Part shown: one piece after another, positions 55,683-63,358 of the stretch | How positions within the stretch are numbered: position 1 is the stretch's first letter | Layout of the letters: each line of letters begins with the position of its first letter | Assembly: GCA_029261255.1 (NCBI GenBank) | Contig: JAJDBQ010000005.1 | Span: forward strand, 28,865 to 92,864 | DNA length: 64,000 nucleotides | Direction: 5' to 3' | DNA from: Nitrospirales bacterium | GTDB lineage: Bacteria; Nitrospirota; Nitrospiria; Nitrospirales; UBA8639 | The notes under the pieces: generated by a model | Database searches by the model: none | The model's input: the letters and a program-made list of their open reading frames with translations, nothing else | What the model was told of the DNA's origin: nothing | Made by a program: the position numbers and the translations under genes

Positions 55683-56453
55683 CTATACCATGGAATCTGG
55701 AAAGTAGCAGTCTCTCTTTAAAGACGCAAGAGTCAGCAAACCAGCGTCGACGTCATCCTTTGCTTGCGCATAACGTTCCACGGTACCAATATCTGACCAA
55801 TAACCAGCATGAACAAAGCCTAACATGCGAGAACCTTCAGCAAGTGCACGGGTATAGGAATCAATAATCGAAAAGAACGTCCCCGTTGGTGCAGCATCCA
55901 TGAGAGATGGGTGGAGAATATGAACACCCGCAAACATCCGGGACGTCACCGCAGACTTTAACGCATCATCGGGAGCACCTTGGCCGTTTATTCTCAGAAT
56001 AAAGTCCTGGTCATCGGACTCAACCGGACCCCACTGCGCGGCTTGGGGATCATCACGTAACACCAAAGTGGCCACTCCCCCATGGGTATGATGAAAATCT
56101 AGAAGAGACGGCACATCTAAATCAATCAGAGTATCAGCATTCATCACAAAAAACGGCTGTCCGTCAAAAAACCATTCAGCAGCTTTCAGACCTCCTCCCG
56201 TCCCTAACAACTCCGGTTCATGCGAATACTGAATCTGCATATCCCAACGTGAACCATCGCCCAAAACCTCTTCAATCATTGACCCTAAATAATGCAAATT
56301 GATCATGACCTCTCGAATGCCACCGGCACGCAGCAGAAGTAGATTCCAGACGATCAACGGGGTCCCGCCAACCGGCAGCAACGGTTTGGGCAGAGCGTCA
56401 GTCAGCGGTCGAAGACGAGTACCTAACCCCGCTGCGAGAATCATTGCTTTCAT
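55683..56453 (-). CDS. murU: N-acetylmuramate-1-phosphate uridylyltransferase MurU (sugar nucleotidyltransferase)
   Basis: 256 residues of the NTP-transferase family: signature MILAAGLGTRLRPLTDALPK, metal-binding ADTLIDLD, GTGGGLKAA. Its neighbour is an AmgK-like kinase, the usual partner of MurU in the anabolic MurNAc/GlcNAc recycling route of Pseudomonas, so MurU is more likely than a mannose-1-phosphate guanylyltransferase, though the latter cannot be excluded by motif. It follows amgK by about 170 bp, a gap occupied by repeat element R2. Confidence 0.8.
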   Translation of the reverse strand: MKAMILAAGLGTRLRPLTDALPKPLLPVGGTPLIVWNLLLLRAGGIREVMINLHYLGSMIEEVLGDGSRWDMQIQYSHEPELLGTGGGLKAAEWFFDGQPFFVMNADTLIDLDVPSLLDFHHTHGGVATLVLRDDPQAAQWGPVESDDQDFILRINGQGAPDDALKSAVTSRMFAGVHILHPSLMDAAPTGTFFSIIDSYTRALAEGSRMLGFVHAGYWSDIGTVERYAQAKDDVDAGLLTLASLKRDCYFPDSMV

Positions 56454-56507
56454 GAAATACCTGCCGAGTATTTTTTACGTTTCACGCGTGTTCACCACAT
56501 CTGGGAT

Positions 56508-56620
56508 GGTGAAAAAAAATCCGCCCAGCAAGTCCGCAGTTTTTTGGTCGCGCGGAGCGTACATCCTGCACATGAGCACGGCAAAATGGCGAGAACGCCG
56601 TTTGCGGTTTTTTTCATCAA
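56508..56620. repeat. Intergenic inverted-repeat element, copy R2
   Basis: About 112 bp, begins AAAAAAAATCCGCCCAGCAA and ends AACGCCGTTTGCGGTTTTTT. Central GCGGAGCGTACA and GAGCACGGC match R1 and R3. It lies 5 nt beyond the stop codon of amgK, between amgK and murU. Confidence 0.78.
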
Positions 56621-56625
56621 TCCAA

Positions 56626-57738
56626 TTATTGCCATTCAGGAACGTAGGGGGAGAGATGTTTGAGCAAACGATGCAATTGGGGGTATTTGGTTAGATTGGC
56701 ATGCACATTCTGTAAGGTTCGTGGAATCGAAGCGAGAAAATTCGGATTCCCTTTTACACGATCAATATACACAAACCGTCCAGCGGCTTTCAGATTCCGT
56801 TGAATACTGGTGAAATCAAACAGTCGGCGAAACGTGTCGAAGTCATCTACATGCATCGCGATACATTGTGCTGAAGGAAGCGCCTGACGCATCTTCTCAA
56901 GATAGTACGCGATTAATGCATCGATCAGTGATTCATCCAACGCAATATAGGAATCACGCAGGAGCGAAGCTAAATCATAGGTAGCAGGCCCCATTAACGC
57001 ATCTTGAAAATCGATCACTCCCAATCGCTCCCCATCCACCATCAAATTCCGGGAATGATAATCTCGATGTGTAAACACCATCGATTGGTCTACCAACCAT
57101 GTGGCTATCTTGTTGAATTCCTCTTGGACAAGGACCAAGTCTTCCGAACGCATGGGGTTGCCTTGACGCGCCACGATCCCATATTCCAAAAAATGTTCAA
57201 ACTCCCACACATACAACGATGTATCAAAAGAACGAGAAAATGCGAGGCAAGGAGCCTTTGATGGAACAGAGGCTTGCACATGTATCTGGACAAGCACATC
57301 AATCGCCTGTTTATAGAGCCGCTCTATCGTCGCAGTAGACGAACCTTCACAGGCTTGAGCCAACGTCACATCACCAAAATCTTCGAGGAATAACAACCCC
57401 GCAGCCTCATCAAATAAATACAATTGAGGAACGGCCACACCTACCGCCTGCAGATGATACAACACATTCAGAAAGGGCAACTCCGTAATTTCAGATTCCT
57501 GACTGCTCACTGCCTCTTCAGAAGCTTTAAACTCTTCAGGATCGGCCAACTGCATCAGAATGAGTGAAGAAACTAATCCGCCTGAAAGATGGAGTCGATA
57601 ATATCGCCGGTTGGATGCATCCCCAGCCAATGGCACACATTGGTCAAGGTCCGCTGAAAACGGAAGATGATTGCGAAGCGTGGCAGAAAGACTGGATAAA
57701 TCGAAAGGAGAAGTAGCCGAGGTGTTCTTAGAAGTCAT
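56626..57738 (-). CDS. amgK: AmgK-like amino-sugar kinase (aminoglycoside phosphotransferase family)
   Basis: 370 residues. APH-type kinase with AGDASNRRYYR (nucleotide-binding Gly-rich region), the catalytic loop FTHRDYHSRNLM and the metal site GVIDFQDALMGP. AmgK phosphorylates MurNAc and GlcNAc at position 1, giving the substrate of MurU and bypassing fosfomycin-sensitive MurA. The pairing with murU on the same strand supports this role. Start at ATG 57738. Confidence 0.82.
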   Translation of the reverse strand: MTSKNTSATSPFDLSSLSATLRNHLPFSADLDQCVPLAGDASNRRYYRLHLSGGLVSSLILMQLADPEEFKASEEAVSSQESEITELPFLNVLYHLQAVGVAVPQLYLFDEAAGLLFLEDFGDVTLAQACEGSSTATIERLYKQAIDVLVQIHVQASVPSKAPCLAFSRSFDTSLYVWEFEHFLEYGIVARQGNPMRSEDLVLVQEEFNKIATWLVDQSMVFTHRDYHSRNLMVDGERLGVIDFQDALMGPATYDLASLLRDSYIALDESLIDALIAYYLEKMRQALPSAQCIAMHVDDFDTFRRLFDFTSIQRNLKAAGRFVYIDRVKGNPNFLASIPRTLQNVHANLTKYPQLHRLLKHLSPYVPEWQ

Positions 57739-57775
57739 CTTAGGCGATTATACGACCGCCTCCACTTCTTGTCAT

Positions 57776-57829
57776 CATACTTTACTAGTATGTAGACGCC
57801 TTGACATGTGAAGAACATGAAAGTATGTT
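57776..57829 (+). promoter_or_regulatory. vapBC promoter with palindromic operator
   Basis: TTGACA at 57801-57806, 17-nt spacer, TATGTT at 57824-57829. A palindrome CATACT-TTACT-AGTATG lies at 57776-57792 and a further AGTATG half-site at 57822-57827 overlaps the -10 box. Expected transcription starts near the ATG at 57836, so the mRNA may be leaderless or nearly so. The half-sites are candidate targets for the RHH antitoxin. Confidence 0.65.
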
Positions 57830-57835
57830 AGAAGC

Positions 57836-58066
57836 ATGAACAAGATGATTCAAGTAAGAAATGTTCCTGATAAACTCCACCGTAAGTTAAAAGCTCGGGC
57901 GGCCACCGAAGGGCGCTCTCTATCAGAGTACCTTTTAAGTCATATCCGCGAGCTCGCTGAACGACCCACCCTACTTGAAATGCATGACCGCCTGCGCACA
58001 CGCGAGCCTGTAGCAGTAGATGTGTCCCCAGCAGAAGTGCTACGCCAGGAACGACAGAGTCGGTGA
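57836..58066 (+). CDS. vapB: RHH-type antitoxin VapB/FitA-like
   Basis: 76 residues. The ribbon-helix-helix region MIQVRNVPDKLHRKLKARA followed by SLSEYLLSHIRELAERP is a FitA/VapB-type DNA-binding domain; the C-terminal 30 residues should wrap the toxin. Autorepressor by family precedent. It overlaps the toxin gene by 4 nt. Confidence 0.9.
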   Translation: MNKMIQVRNVPDKLHRKLKARAATEGRSLSEYLLSHIRELAERPTLLEMHDRLRTREPVAVDVSPAEVLRQERQSR

Positions 58067-58455
58067 TTGTCCTAGATTCTTCAGCTATGCTGGAGCAACT
58101 CTTAGGTACACCCAAGGGCCAACACATACAGGATCAATATTTGGTAGAAGGCGAGTCCTTCCACGTCCCCCACCTGTTCGATCTGGAAATCATCCAAGTC
58201 CTTCGCCGCTATGTACATCATCACATTCTGAGTAACCACCGAGCGACACAGGCCATGGATGATTATCTAGATTTCCCTCTGACCCGATATCCCCACCAGC
58301 CCCTCCTCTCACGAATTTGGGAATTGCGGGAACACGTCACAGCCTACGATGCCGCGTATGTCAGTTTAGCCGAAGTTCTAAATATTCCACTGATTACCTG
58401 CGATGAGAAATTGGCGACCGCCCCAGGGCATACGGCAAACATCGTTCTTGTTTAA
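58063..58455 (+). CDS. vapC: PIN-domain toxin VapC
   Basis: 130 residues, GTG start inside the stop overlap of vapB (GTGA). PIN-domain acidic residues are in MIVLDSSAM (Asp5), HLFDLEIIQV (Asp/Glu about 45), TAYDAAYVSLAE and ITCDEKLA, as in functional VapC ribonucleases. All four acidic sites are intact, so it should be an active RNase held by VapB. Confidence 0.92.
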   Translation: MIVLDSSAMLEQLLGTPKGQHIQDQYLVEGESFHVPHLFDLEIIQVLRRYVHHHILSNHRATQAMDDYLDFPLTRYPHQPLLSRIWELREHVTAYDAAYVSLAEVLNIPLITCDEKLATAPGHTANIVLV

Positions 58456-58629
58456 CCGGACAATAGAAAACGCCCCATTTATTGATGTTCGCAATAACTA
58501 CCCTCTCGAAGATCGATTGTGAATCCCAAAATTACCTTACAATCATGTCTGCCCCATTTTATTAGATTAGCAGAACACAGATAATTCAAATGATGGCGAC
58601 TTACTTTCCCTGCAAATCCTGTCTTGACA

Positions 58630-58905
58630 ATGATGAGCACTATAGACTTTCATATTTACATGCCAAAAGTTTTTGAATGGAAAGGCCACAGGTTTCATTT
58701 CTTTTCCAATGAAGGGTATCCGTTAGAAGCCATTCATATCCATGTGAGAAAAGGACCTAATAGGGCTAAGTTTTGGATTCACCCCTACGTTAACCTTGAA
58801 TACAATCATGGCTTTTCCAGCAAGGAATTGAATGAATTCAGAAAGGTCATAGAGGAAAACAGTTTATTAATAGAGGAGAAATGGAATGAGCACTTTAACC
58901 TTTGA
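58630..58905 (+). CDS. DUF4160 protein
   Basis: 91 residues with the DUF4160 pattern: IYMPKVFEWKGHRFHFFSNEG, HIHVRKGPNRAKFWIHP, and ELNEFRKVIEENSLLIEEKW. Function unknown; commonly paired with DUF2442, and suspected to belong to toxin-antitoxin-like modules. ATG 58630/58633 are equivalent starts; a TTG at 58624 is less likely. It overlaps the next gene by 20 nt. Confidence 0.85.
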   Translation: MMSTIDFHIYMPKVFEWKGHRFHFFSNEGYPLEAIHIHVRKGPNRAKFWIHPYVNLEYNHGFSSKELNEFRKVIEENSLLIEEKWNEHFNL

Positions 58906-59152
58906 GGCAAATGCCACAAAAGTTTGGTTTGATAAAGAAGATATGTGGGTGGCCTTATCCGATGGGAGAAAGCTGGCTATTCCCTTAGTCTATTTTCCAC
59001 GGTTACTGAATGCTTCGCCTGAACAAAGAAGTCATTATGAGTTGAGTGGAGGTGGAACTGGAATTCATTGGGAAGAAATCGATGAAGATATCAGCGTCCC
59101 CGGTTTAATCTTGGGAAACAAAGATTGCACGTATTTAAAAAAAAGAGGGTAA
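58886..59152 (+). CDS. DUF2442 protein
   Basis: 88 residues with the DUF2442 motifs VALSDGRKLAIPLVYFPRLL and GTGIHWEEIDEDISVPGLI. Start ATG 58886 has GAGGAG upstream within the DUF4160 gene, showing translational coupling. Partner of the DUF4160 gene. Confidence 0.88.
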   Translation: MSTLTFEANATKVWFDKEDMWVALSDGRKLAIPLVYFPRLLNASPEQRSHYELSGGGTGIHWEEIDEDISVPGLILGNKDCTYLKKRG

Positions 59153-59430
59153 GTAATCTCAGATGGAAATAAAATATAGTAGAACACGTTCACCAACCAT
59201 AAATTCATCCTGAACCCGAGGGAAACATAAAAACAGCCTACAATTTGCAAAACATCGAAGAGTGGTCTTCTCCGGCAATGACCTAGCAGCTTTCATGGCA
59301 AAAGAGTGGTACCCACCCCCCACTCCTATTTTAATGGGAGAGGTGACGACGGGAATAATGAATGGGCAAGATTTGATAGGGTCGCGGCAAGATTTAAATT
59401 TCGTGTCTGACCCCTTAAAAATATAAATAA
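59153..59430. other. Intergenic stretch, nothing recognised
   Basis: About 280 bases after the DUF2442 gene. No gene seen on either strand. Confidence 0.4.
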
Positions 59431-59464
59431 TAAAGCGCCCCTGCTCTGATGAACAGGGGCGCTT
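59431..59464 (-). terminator. Strong terminator hairpin
   Basis: A perfect 12-bp stem (59431-59442 with 59453-59464) with a 10-nt loop, GC-rich. It lies 26 nt past the stop of the PEP-CTERM gene. The T-rich side is weak (TTTATTATTTAT on the minus strand), and it could act in both directions. Confidence 0.8.
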
Positions 59465-59490
59465 TGCAAAACCTATCGGCTTTTCGAAAT

Positions 59491-60129
59491 TTACTTCTTG
59501 GTCTTCCAGCGCCAGAGCCCTAATCCAGCCAAACCAGAACCCATTAAGAACAAGGTTCCAGGCTCAGGGGTCTGTGTGGGCGGAGGGGGAGGCGGTACCA
59601 AATTAGGCGAAAATGAAATAGTTGAATGAGAAATTCCTTGGCCTGCGCCCTGATTCACAGAAACTCCCAAAGTACTCCAAGTTCCTCCACTCGTCGCTGA
59701 TCCCGCTGCAAAGTAATAGCCACTCCAGTAGGTGTTCGTCTTGAGGGTAAGAACAATTGCATCAGTGGTTGGGGCACCAAGGCTCCATGTTCCGGAATTA
59801 CCTGGTTGCCCAGAATTTGTGAAGCTAGAGTTGTTAGGACCGGCATCTACTGCTCCATTTCCAGAGTCAAACTTAGCATCAGGCACCCAATTCGTTATAC
59901 CATCAAAAACACCACCATTAATAGCAGTAAGCAATGCAGCAAAGTTCATTGCACCTTCATTCCCAGCATTGGGACCTATGCACCCATCAAAGTTCCCTCT
60001 GCCAGTTGCCGTTACAAGACCGAATGCATCGTTACATGAAAATGCTGGCATAGGCATAGCCAATGCAGAATTTGCACTTCCAAATATCATCAGACCAAAA
60101 ACAAAAGACTTTAGTATGCTTAACTTCAT
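59491..60129 (-). CDS. PEP-CTERM sorted exported protein
   Basis: 212 residues: signal peptide (cleavage after ALA near 24), a Gly/Asn/Ser-rich beta-type body with two Cys near the start, a short Pro-rich hinge PPPPPPTQT, and the sorting tag TPEPGTLFLMGSGLAGLGLW then RWKTKK. The tag is recognised by exosortase (EpsH/XrtA type), so such an enzyme should be encoded elsewhere. Likely a surface or biofilm-matrix protein. Confidence 0.9.
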   Translation of the reverse strand: MKLSILKSFVFGLMIFGSANSALAMPMPAFSCNDAFGLVTATGRGNFDGCIGPNAGNEGAMNFAALLTAINGGVFDGITNWVPDAKFDSGNGAVDAGPNNSSFTNSGQPGNSGTWSLGAPTTDAIVLTLKTNTYWSGYYFAAGSATSGGTWSTLGVSVNQGAGQGISHSTISFSPNLVPPPPPPTQTPEPGTLFLMGSGLAGLGLWRWKTKK

Positions 60130-60693
60130 GATTTACTTCCCCTTTATGAATTAATCTATAGTTAGAGGGAATTTTTAATTAATTACTCATTGACAAGCAC
60201 ATTATATGCCACAAAAAATTATTCCACAACACATTGAAATACTTATATTTTAATTGGGGTGCGAAATCTGATACATGATTATTACGTAAATATTTCCGAC
60301 AGAGCATACAAAAAAATGAATGTTTCTACGTAAGAACAGCCAAGCATTCGACATAAATTACATATAATTACAACAACTTATGAAATAGTAAAAATACCAA
60401 CTAGTATAAACACTCACCAAAACAAGGCAAAAGGCGTAAACTGAGACTGGATATGCAATGCTTCTCTATCAGGTTTGCAGATAATCGTATAATCAAACGA
60501 TCCTTTCCATATGTCATTAATTCAAGACTAGAACTAACTTGGTTAAGTACTCTCTCCATCGCCCTTCTTCTCTTTATACTTCTCCTCTCGGATATGCACG
60601 AATAGGACAAAAGCCACAGACCAATCCCAATGGGGATCTATCGAAATTAGCGCGTATACGTCCTAGAAAACTTCCGACATCAGGAGCTGAGGG
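60130..60693. other. AT-rich intergenic stretch
   Basis: About 560 bases upstream of the PEP-CTERM gene, strongly AT-rich. No gene recognised. It should hold that gene's promoter. Confidence 0.4.
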
Positions 60694-60808
60694 AATGTTC
60701 AAAAAAGTCCGTCCAGCAAGGCCGCAGCCTTTTTGACGCGCGGAACGTACTTCCAGTACGAGAGCACGGCACAAAGACGAGAACGCCGCTGGCGGCTTTT
60801 TTCAACAT
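60694..60808. repeat. Intergenic inverted-repeat element, copy R3
   Basis: The best-preserved copy. The left end AATGTTCAAAAAAGTCCG and right end CGGCTTTTTTCAACATT form terminal inverted repeats of about 24 bp with few mismatches (CCAGC/GCTGG included). The middle has GCGCGGAACGTACTTCC and AGTACGAGAGCACGGC, giving an inner CGTAC/GTACG pair. Confidence 0.82.
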
Positions 60809-60904
60809 TTCACTAAAGATTTAAGAAATTTTGACGAAAAGTAATAGGAAGAGAGAAAAAAGGCTAGAACATCTGGCAACCACCTACAACCCTATAGGTG
60901 CTCT

Positions 60905-61105
60905 ATGGAAATCAACAATCTTCCCCCACCCTCTTCCGTTGCCCCGATTCGTGCACCTTCAACCGTTGGTGATGGCGATGCAGGCCCCAACAGCTCCTAT
61001 TATCGCCAGCAACGGAAGAAGCAAAAGGATGCTCAGAAAGAGCAGACTGACGATCGGACCCCACGCTTAGACGGCTCGACTTCGCACATTGATATCCGTG
61101 TGTAG
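60905..61105 (+). CDS. Possible small hydrophilic protein (66 residues)
   Basis: ATG 60905 with a weak AGGTG upstream, TAG at 61103. Pro/Ser-rich start (LPPPSSVAPIRAP), a Gly-Asp turn, a Lys/Gln-rich helix (YYRQQRKKQKDAQKEQ) and a GSTSHIDIRV end. Composition looks coding and short disordered proteins with such HID-V tails occur in flagellated bacteria, but no family can be assigned. Confidence 0.45.
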   Translation: MEINNLPPPSSVAPIRAPSTVGDGDAGPNSSYYRQQRKKQKDAQKEQTDDRTPRLDGSTSHIDIRV

Positions 61106-61436
61106 GTGACGTGTCTGGGCTTGAGAAAAAAAGTAAAACATGCGAGGAACAAAGGATTCCTCTTGACGCCTTTTCTCTGTCCTCTTTACTTCTCTGACCT
61201 CTGTACTTTTGATACAGCCCGTGCTTCTCGTTTCCGATAGGTCATAGAAAGAATTATGACTTCGTTTAATGCACGAAGAGAGACCGTTGGGCGAATTGTG
61301 AGGTTTATGCCGCGCTGATGGAACATCTAGGTAGCGATGAATAAATCTAACGCTACATATAGTATTACGCGCATTTCTTGGGTATTATTAATGAAACAGT
61401 CGCCCTCTCTCACCCATTGCCCCCTGTAGGAGCTTC
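61106..61436. other. Intergenic stretch upstream of the GH15 gene
   Basis: About 330 bases; no gene recognised. TAGGAGC lies 5 nt before the GH15 start at 61437. Confidence 0.4.
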
Positions 61437-63299
61437 ATGAGTTATACAAATATTGGTGATTACGGAATTATTGGTGATTTACATACCGTAGCCCTTATCA
61501 GTATTGATGGCTCCATCGACTGGTGCTGTCTTCCTCGATTTGATTCCCCAAGTATTTTCGGATCCATTCTCGACGACAAAATTGGTGGACATTTTAAAAT
61601 TTCACCTGTCCAAAAAGGCAATACGCGACAAATGTACTTGCCGGAAACAAATATCCTCCTGACCCGTTTTCTCCAACATGACGGGGTTGGCGAACTGACT
61701 GATTTCATGCCGGTGGAATCAGATGAAGCTGGCTACCGCCCACGTCGCCACCAAATCATTCGCATGCTGTCTGTCGTCCGTGGAACCGTGACGTTTCGTT
61801 TGGAATGTTCGCCGGGGTTTAATTTTGGACGTGATTCACATGAGATTGATGAGCAACCGAAAGGGATTATCTTTCGATCAGGTGACCAGTCGGTCGGCTT
61901 AGTGAGTCCCATCCCCCTCCAAACACGCGAAGGGGTCGCCTTTCAAGAATTTACGCTTCAGCAGGGCGAGAGCCTCACCTTTTTTCTTGAGTATTTAGAA
62001 ACAAAGAATGGGACGCCGCTCTTATCCACTCCAGAATCTGGAGAAGAGGCCTTTCGCAATACCTCCGCTTTTTGGCAACGCTGGCTTTCACAATGCCAAT
62101 ACGATGGCCGATGGCGAGAAGTCGTACACCGTTCAGCCTTAACCCTCAAACTCCTGACCTACGCGCCAACCGGCGCGATTGTCGCCGCGCCAACAACGAG
62201 CTTGCCCGAACATATTGGTGGACCACGCAACTGGGATTATCGTTATACCTGGATTCGCGATTCCGCGTTCGCCCTCTATGGGCTCTTACGGTTAGGGTTT
62301 ACAGTCGAAGCCGGTCGCTTTATGGAATGGATAAACGCACGCTGCCACGAATTGAATGAAGATGGCTCCATTCAACTCATGTATGGCATTGATGGTCGTC
62401 GCGACCTCACTGAGGAAGAACTCCCACATCTGGACGGGCACCGCAGCTCTCGCCCCGTCCGCATTGGAAACGGCGCCGCAGGGCAATTGCAAATGGATAT
62501 GTATGGTGCACTCATGGATGCCGTTTATCTCTACAATAAACATGGGGCTTCCATTTCCTACGACCTGTGGGTCAACCTATGCCGGCTGTTGGATTTTGTG
62601 TGCGAAAACTGGGAACAACCCGATGAAGGGATTTGGGAAGTTCGCGGCGGACGGAAACATTTTGTCTATTCTAAAGTGATGTGCTGGGTGGCCTTGGATC
62701 GTGGGATTCGCCTAGCAGACAAACGAGGATTTCCTGGAAACCGCGCACGATGGATGACGGAGCGCGACCGAATCTACCGTGAAATCATGGATCGTGGCTG
62801 GAACCCCAAAGTTGGCGCGTTCGTGCAATCCTATGACTCAGAAGCCTTAGACGCCGCCAACCTGATCATGCCACTGGTCTTTTTTGTGTCTCCTACCGAC
62901 CCCCGTATGCTCTCCACGCTCGATCGGACGTTGGAACAATTGGCACTGGGGAGCTTAGTCTATCGCTATGATACGAACACTGCCGCCGACGACGGCTTAG
63001 AGGGCGAAGAAGGCACCTTTAGCATGTGTACCTTTTGGTTGGTCGAGGCCCTCACCAAAGCTGGGCGCCTGACAGAGGCGAGACTGATCTTTGAAAAGAT
63101 GTTAAGCTATGCCAATCATCTCCGATTATATGCAGAGGAGGTCTCACATTCCGGTGAGCAATTGGGCAACTTCCCCCAGGCCTTCACTCATTTTGGACTC
63201 ATCACTGCGGCCTGCAACTTAGACGTCGCCCTCAATACCAAACGCGCAGCCCACACCGTGGCACGCCGGAATCGACCAACTTCCCATTCATCGCCCTAA
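61437..63299 (+). CDS. Glycoside hydrolase family 15 enzyme (trehalase/glucoamylase-like)
   Basis: 620 residues. The N-terminus IGDYGIIGDLHTVALISIDG and the beta-sandwich (about 1-225) precede an (alpha/alpha)6 barrel with PRNWDYRYTWIRDSAFALYG (general acid region), QLMYGIDGRRDL, ADDGLEGEEGTFSMCTFWLVEA and, near the end, QLGNFPQAFTHFGLI (base region). Members hydrolyse trehalose or alpha-glucans. No signal peptide, so it acts in the cytoplasm. It precedes a 6-phosphogluconate dehydrogenase gene by 59 nt, which suggests storage-sugar breakdown feeding the pentose phosphate pathway. Confidence 0.9.
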   Translation: MSYTNIGDYGIIGDLHTVALISIDGSIDWCCLPRFDSPSIFGSILDDKIGGHFKISPVQKGNTRQMYLPETNILLTRFLQHDGVGELTDFMPVESDEAGYRPRRHQIIRMLSVVRGTVTFRLECSPGFNFGRDSHEIDEQPKGIIFRSGDQSVGLVSPIPLQTREGVAFQEFTLQQGESLTFFLEYLETKNGTPLLSTPESGEEAFRNTSAFWQRWLSQCQYDGRWREVVHRSALTLKLLTYAPTGAIVAAPTTSLPEHIGGPRNWDYRYTWIRDSAFALYGLLRLGFTVEAGRFMEWINARCHELNEDGSIQLMYGIDGRRDLTEEELPHLDGHRSSRPVRIGNGAAGQLQMDMYGALMDAVYLYNKHGASISYDLWVNLCRLLDFVCENWEQPDEGIWEVRGGRKHFVYSKVMCWVALDRGIRLADKRGFPGNRARWMTERDRIYREIMDRGWNPKVGAFVQSYDSEALDAANLIMPLVFFVSPTDPRMLSTLDRTLEQLALGSLVYRYDTNTAADDGLEGEEGTFSMCTFWLVEALTKAGRLTEARLIFEKMLSYANHLRLYAEEVSHSGEQLGNFPQAFTHFGLITAACNLDVALNTKRAAHTVARRNRPTSHSSP

Positions 63300-63358
63300 T
63301 CTTTCGTTGTTCACGGACCGAAGAGTTATCAGAATGATTTAACCCAAGGAGGGGCGCA

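Noticed and set aside
59400..59420. TGACCCCTT string, resembling text seen at some IS or REP-associated ends
   Set aside because: Too short and without inverted partner nearby to claim an element.
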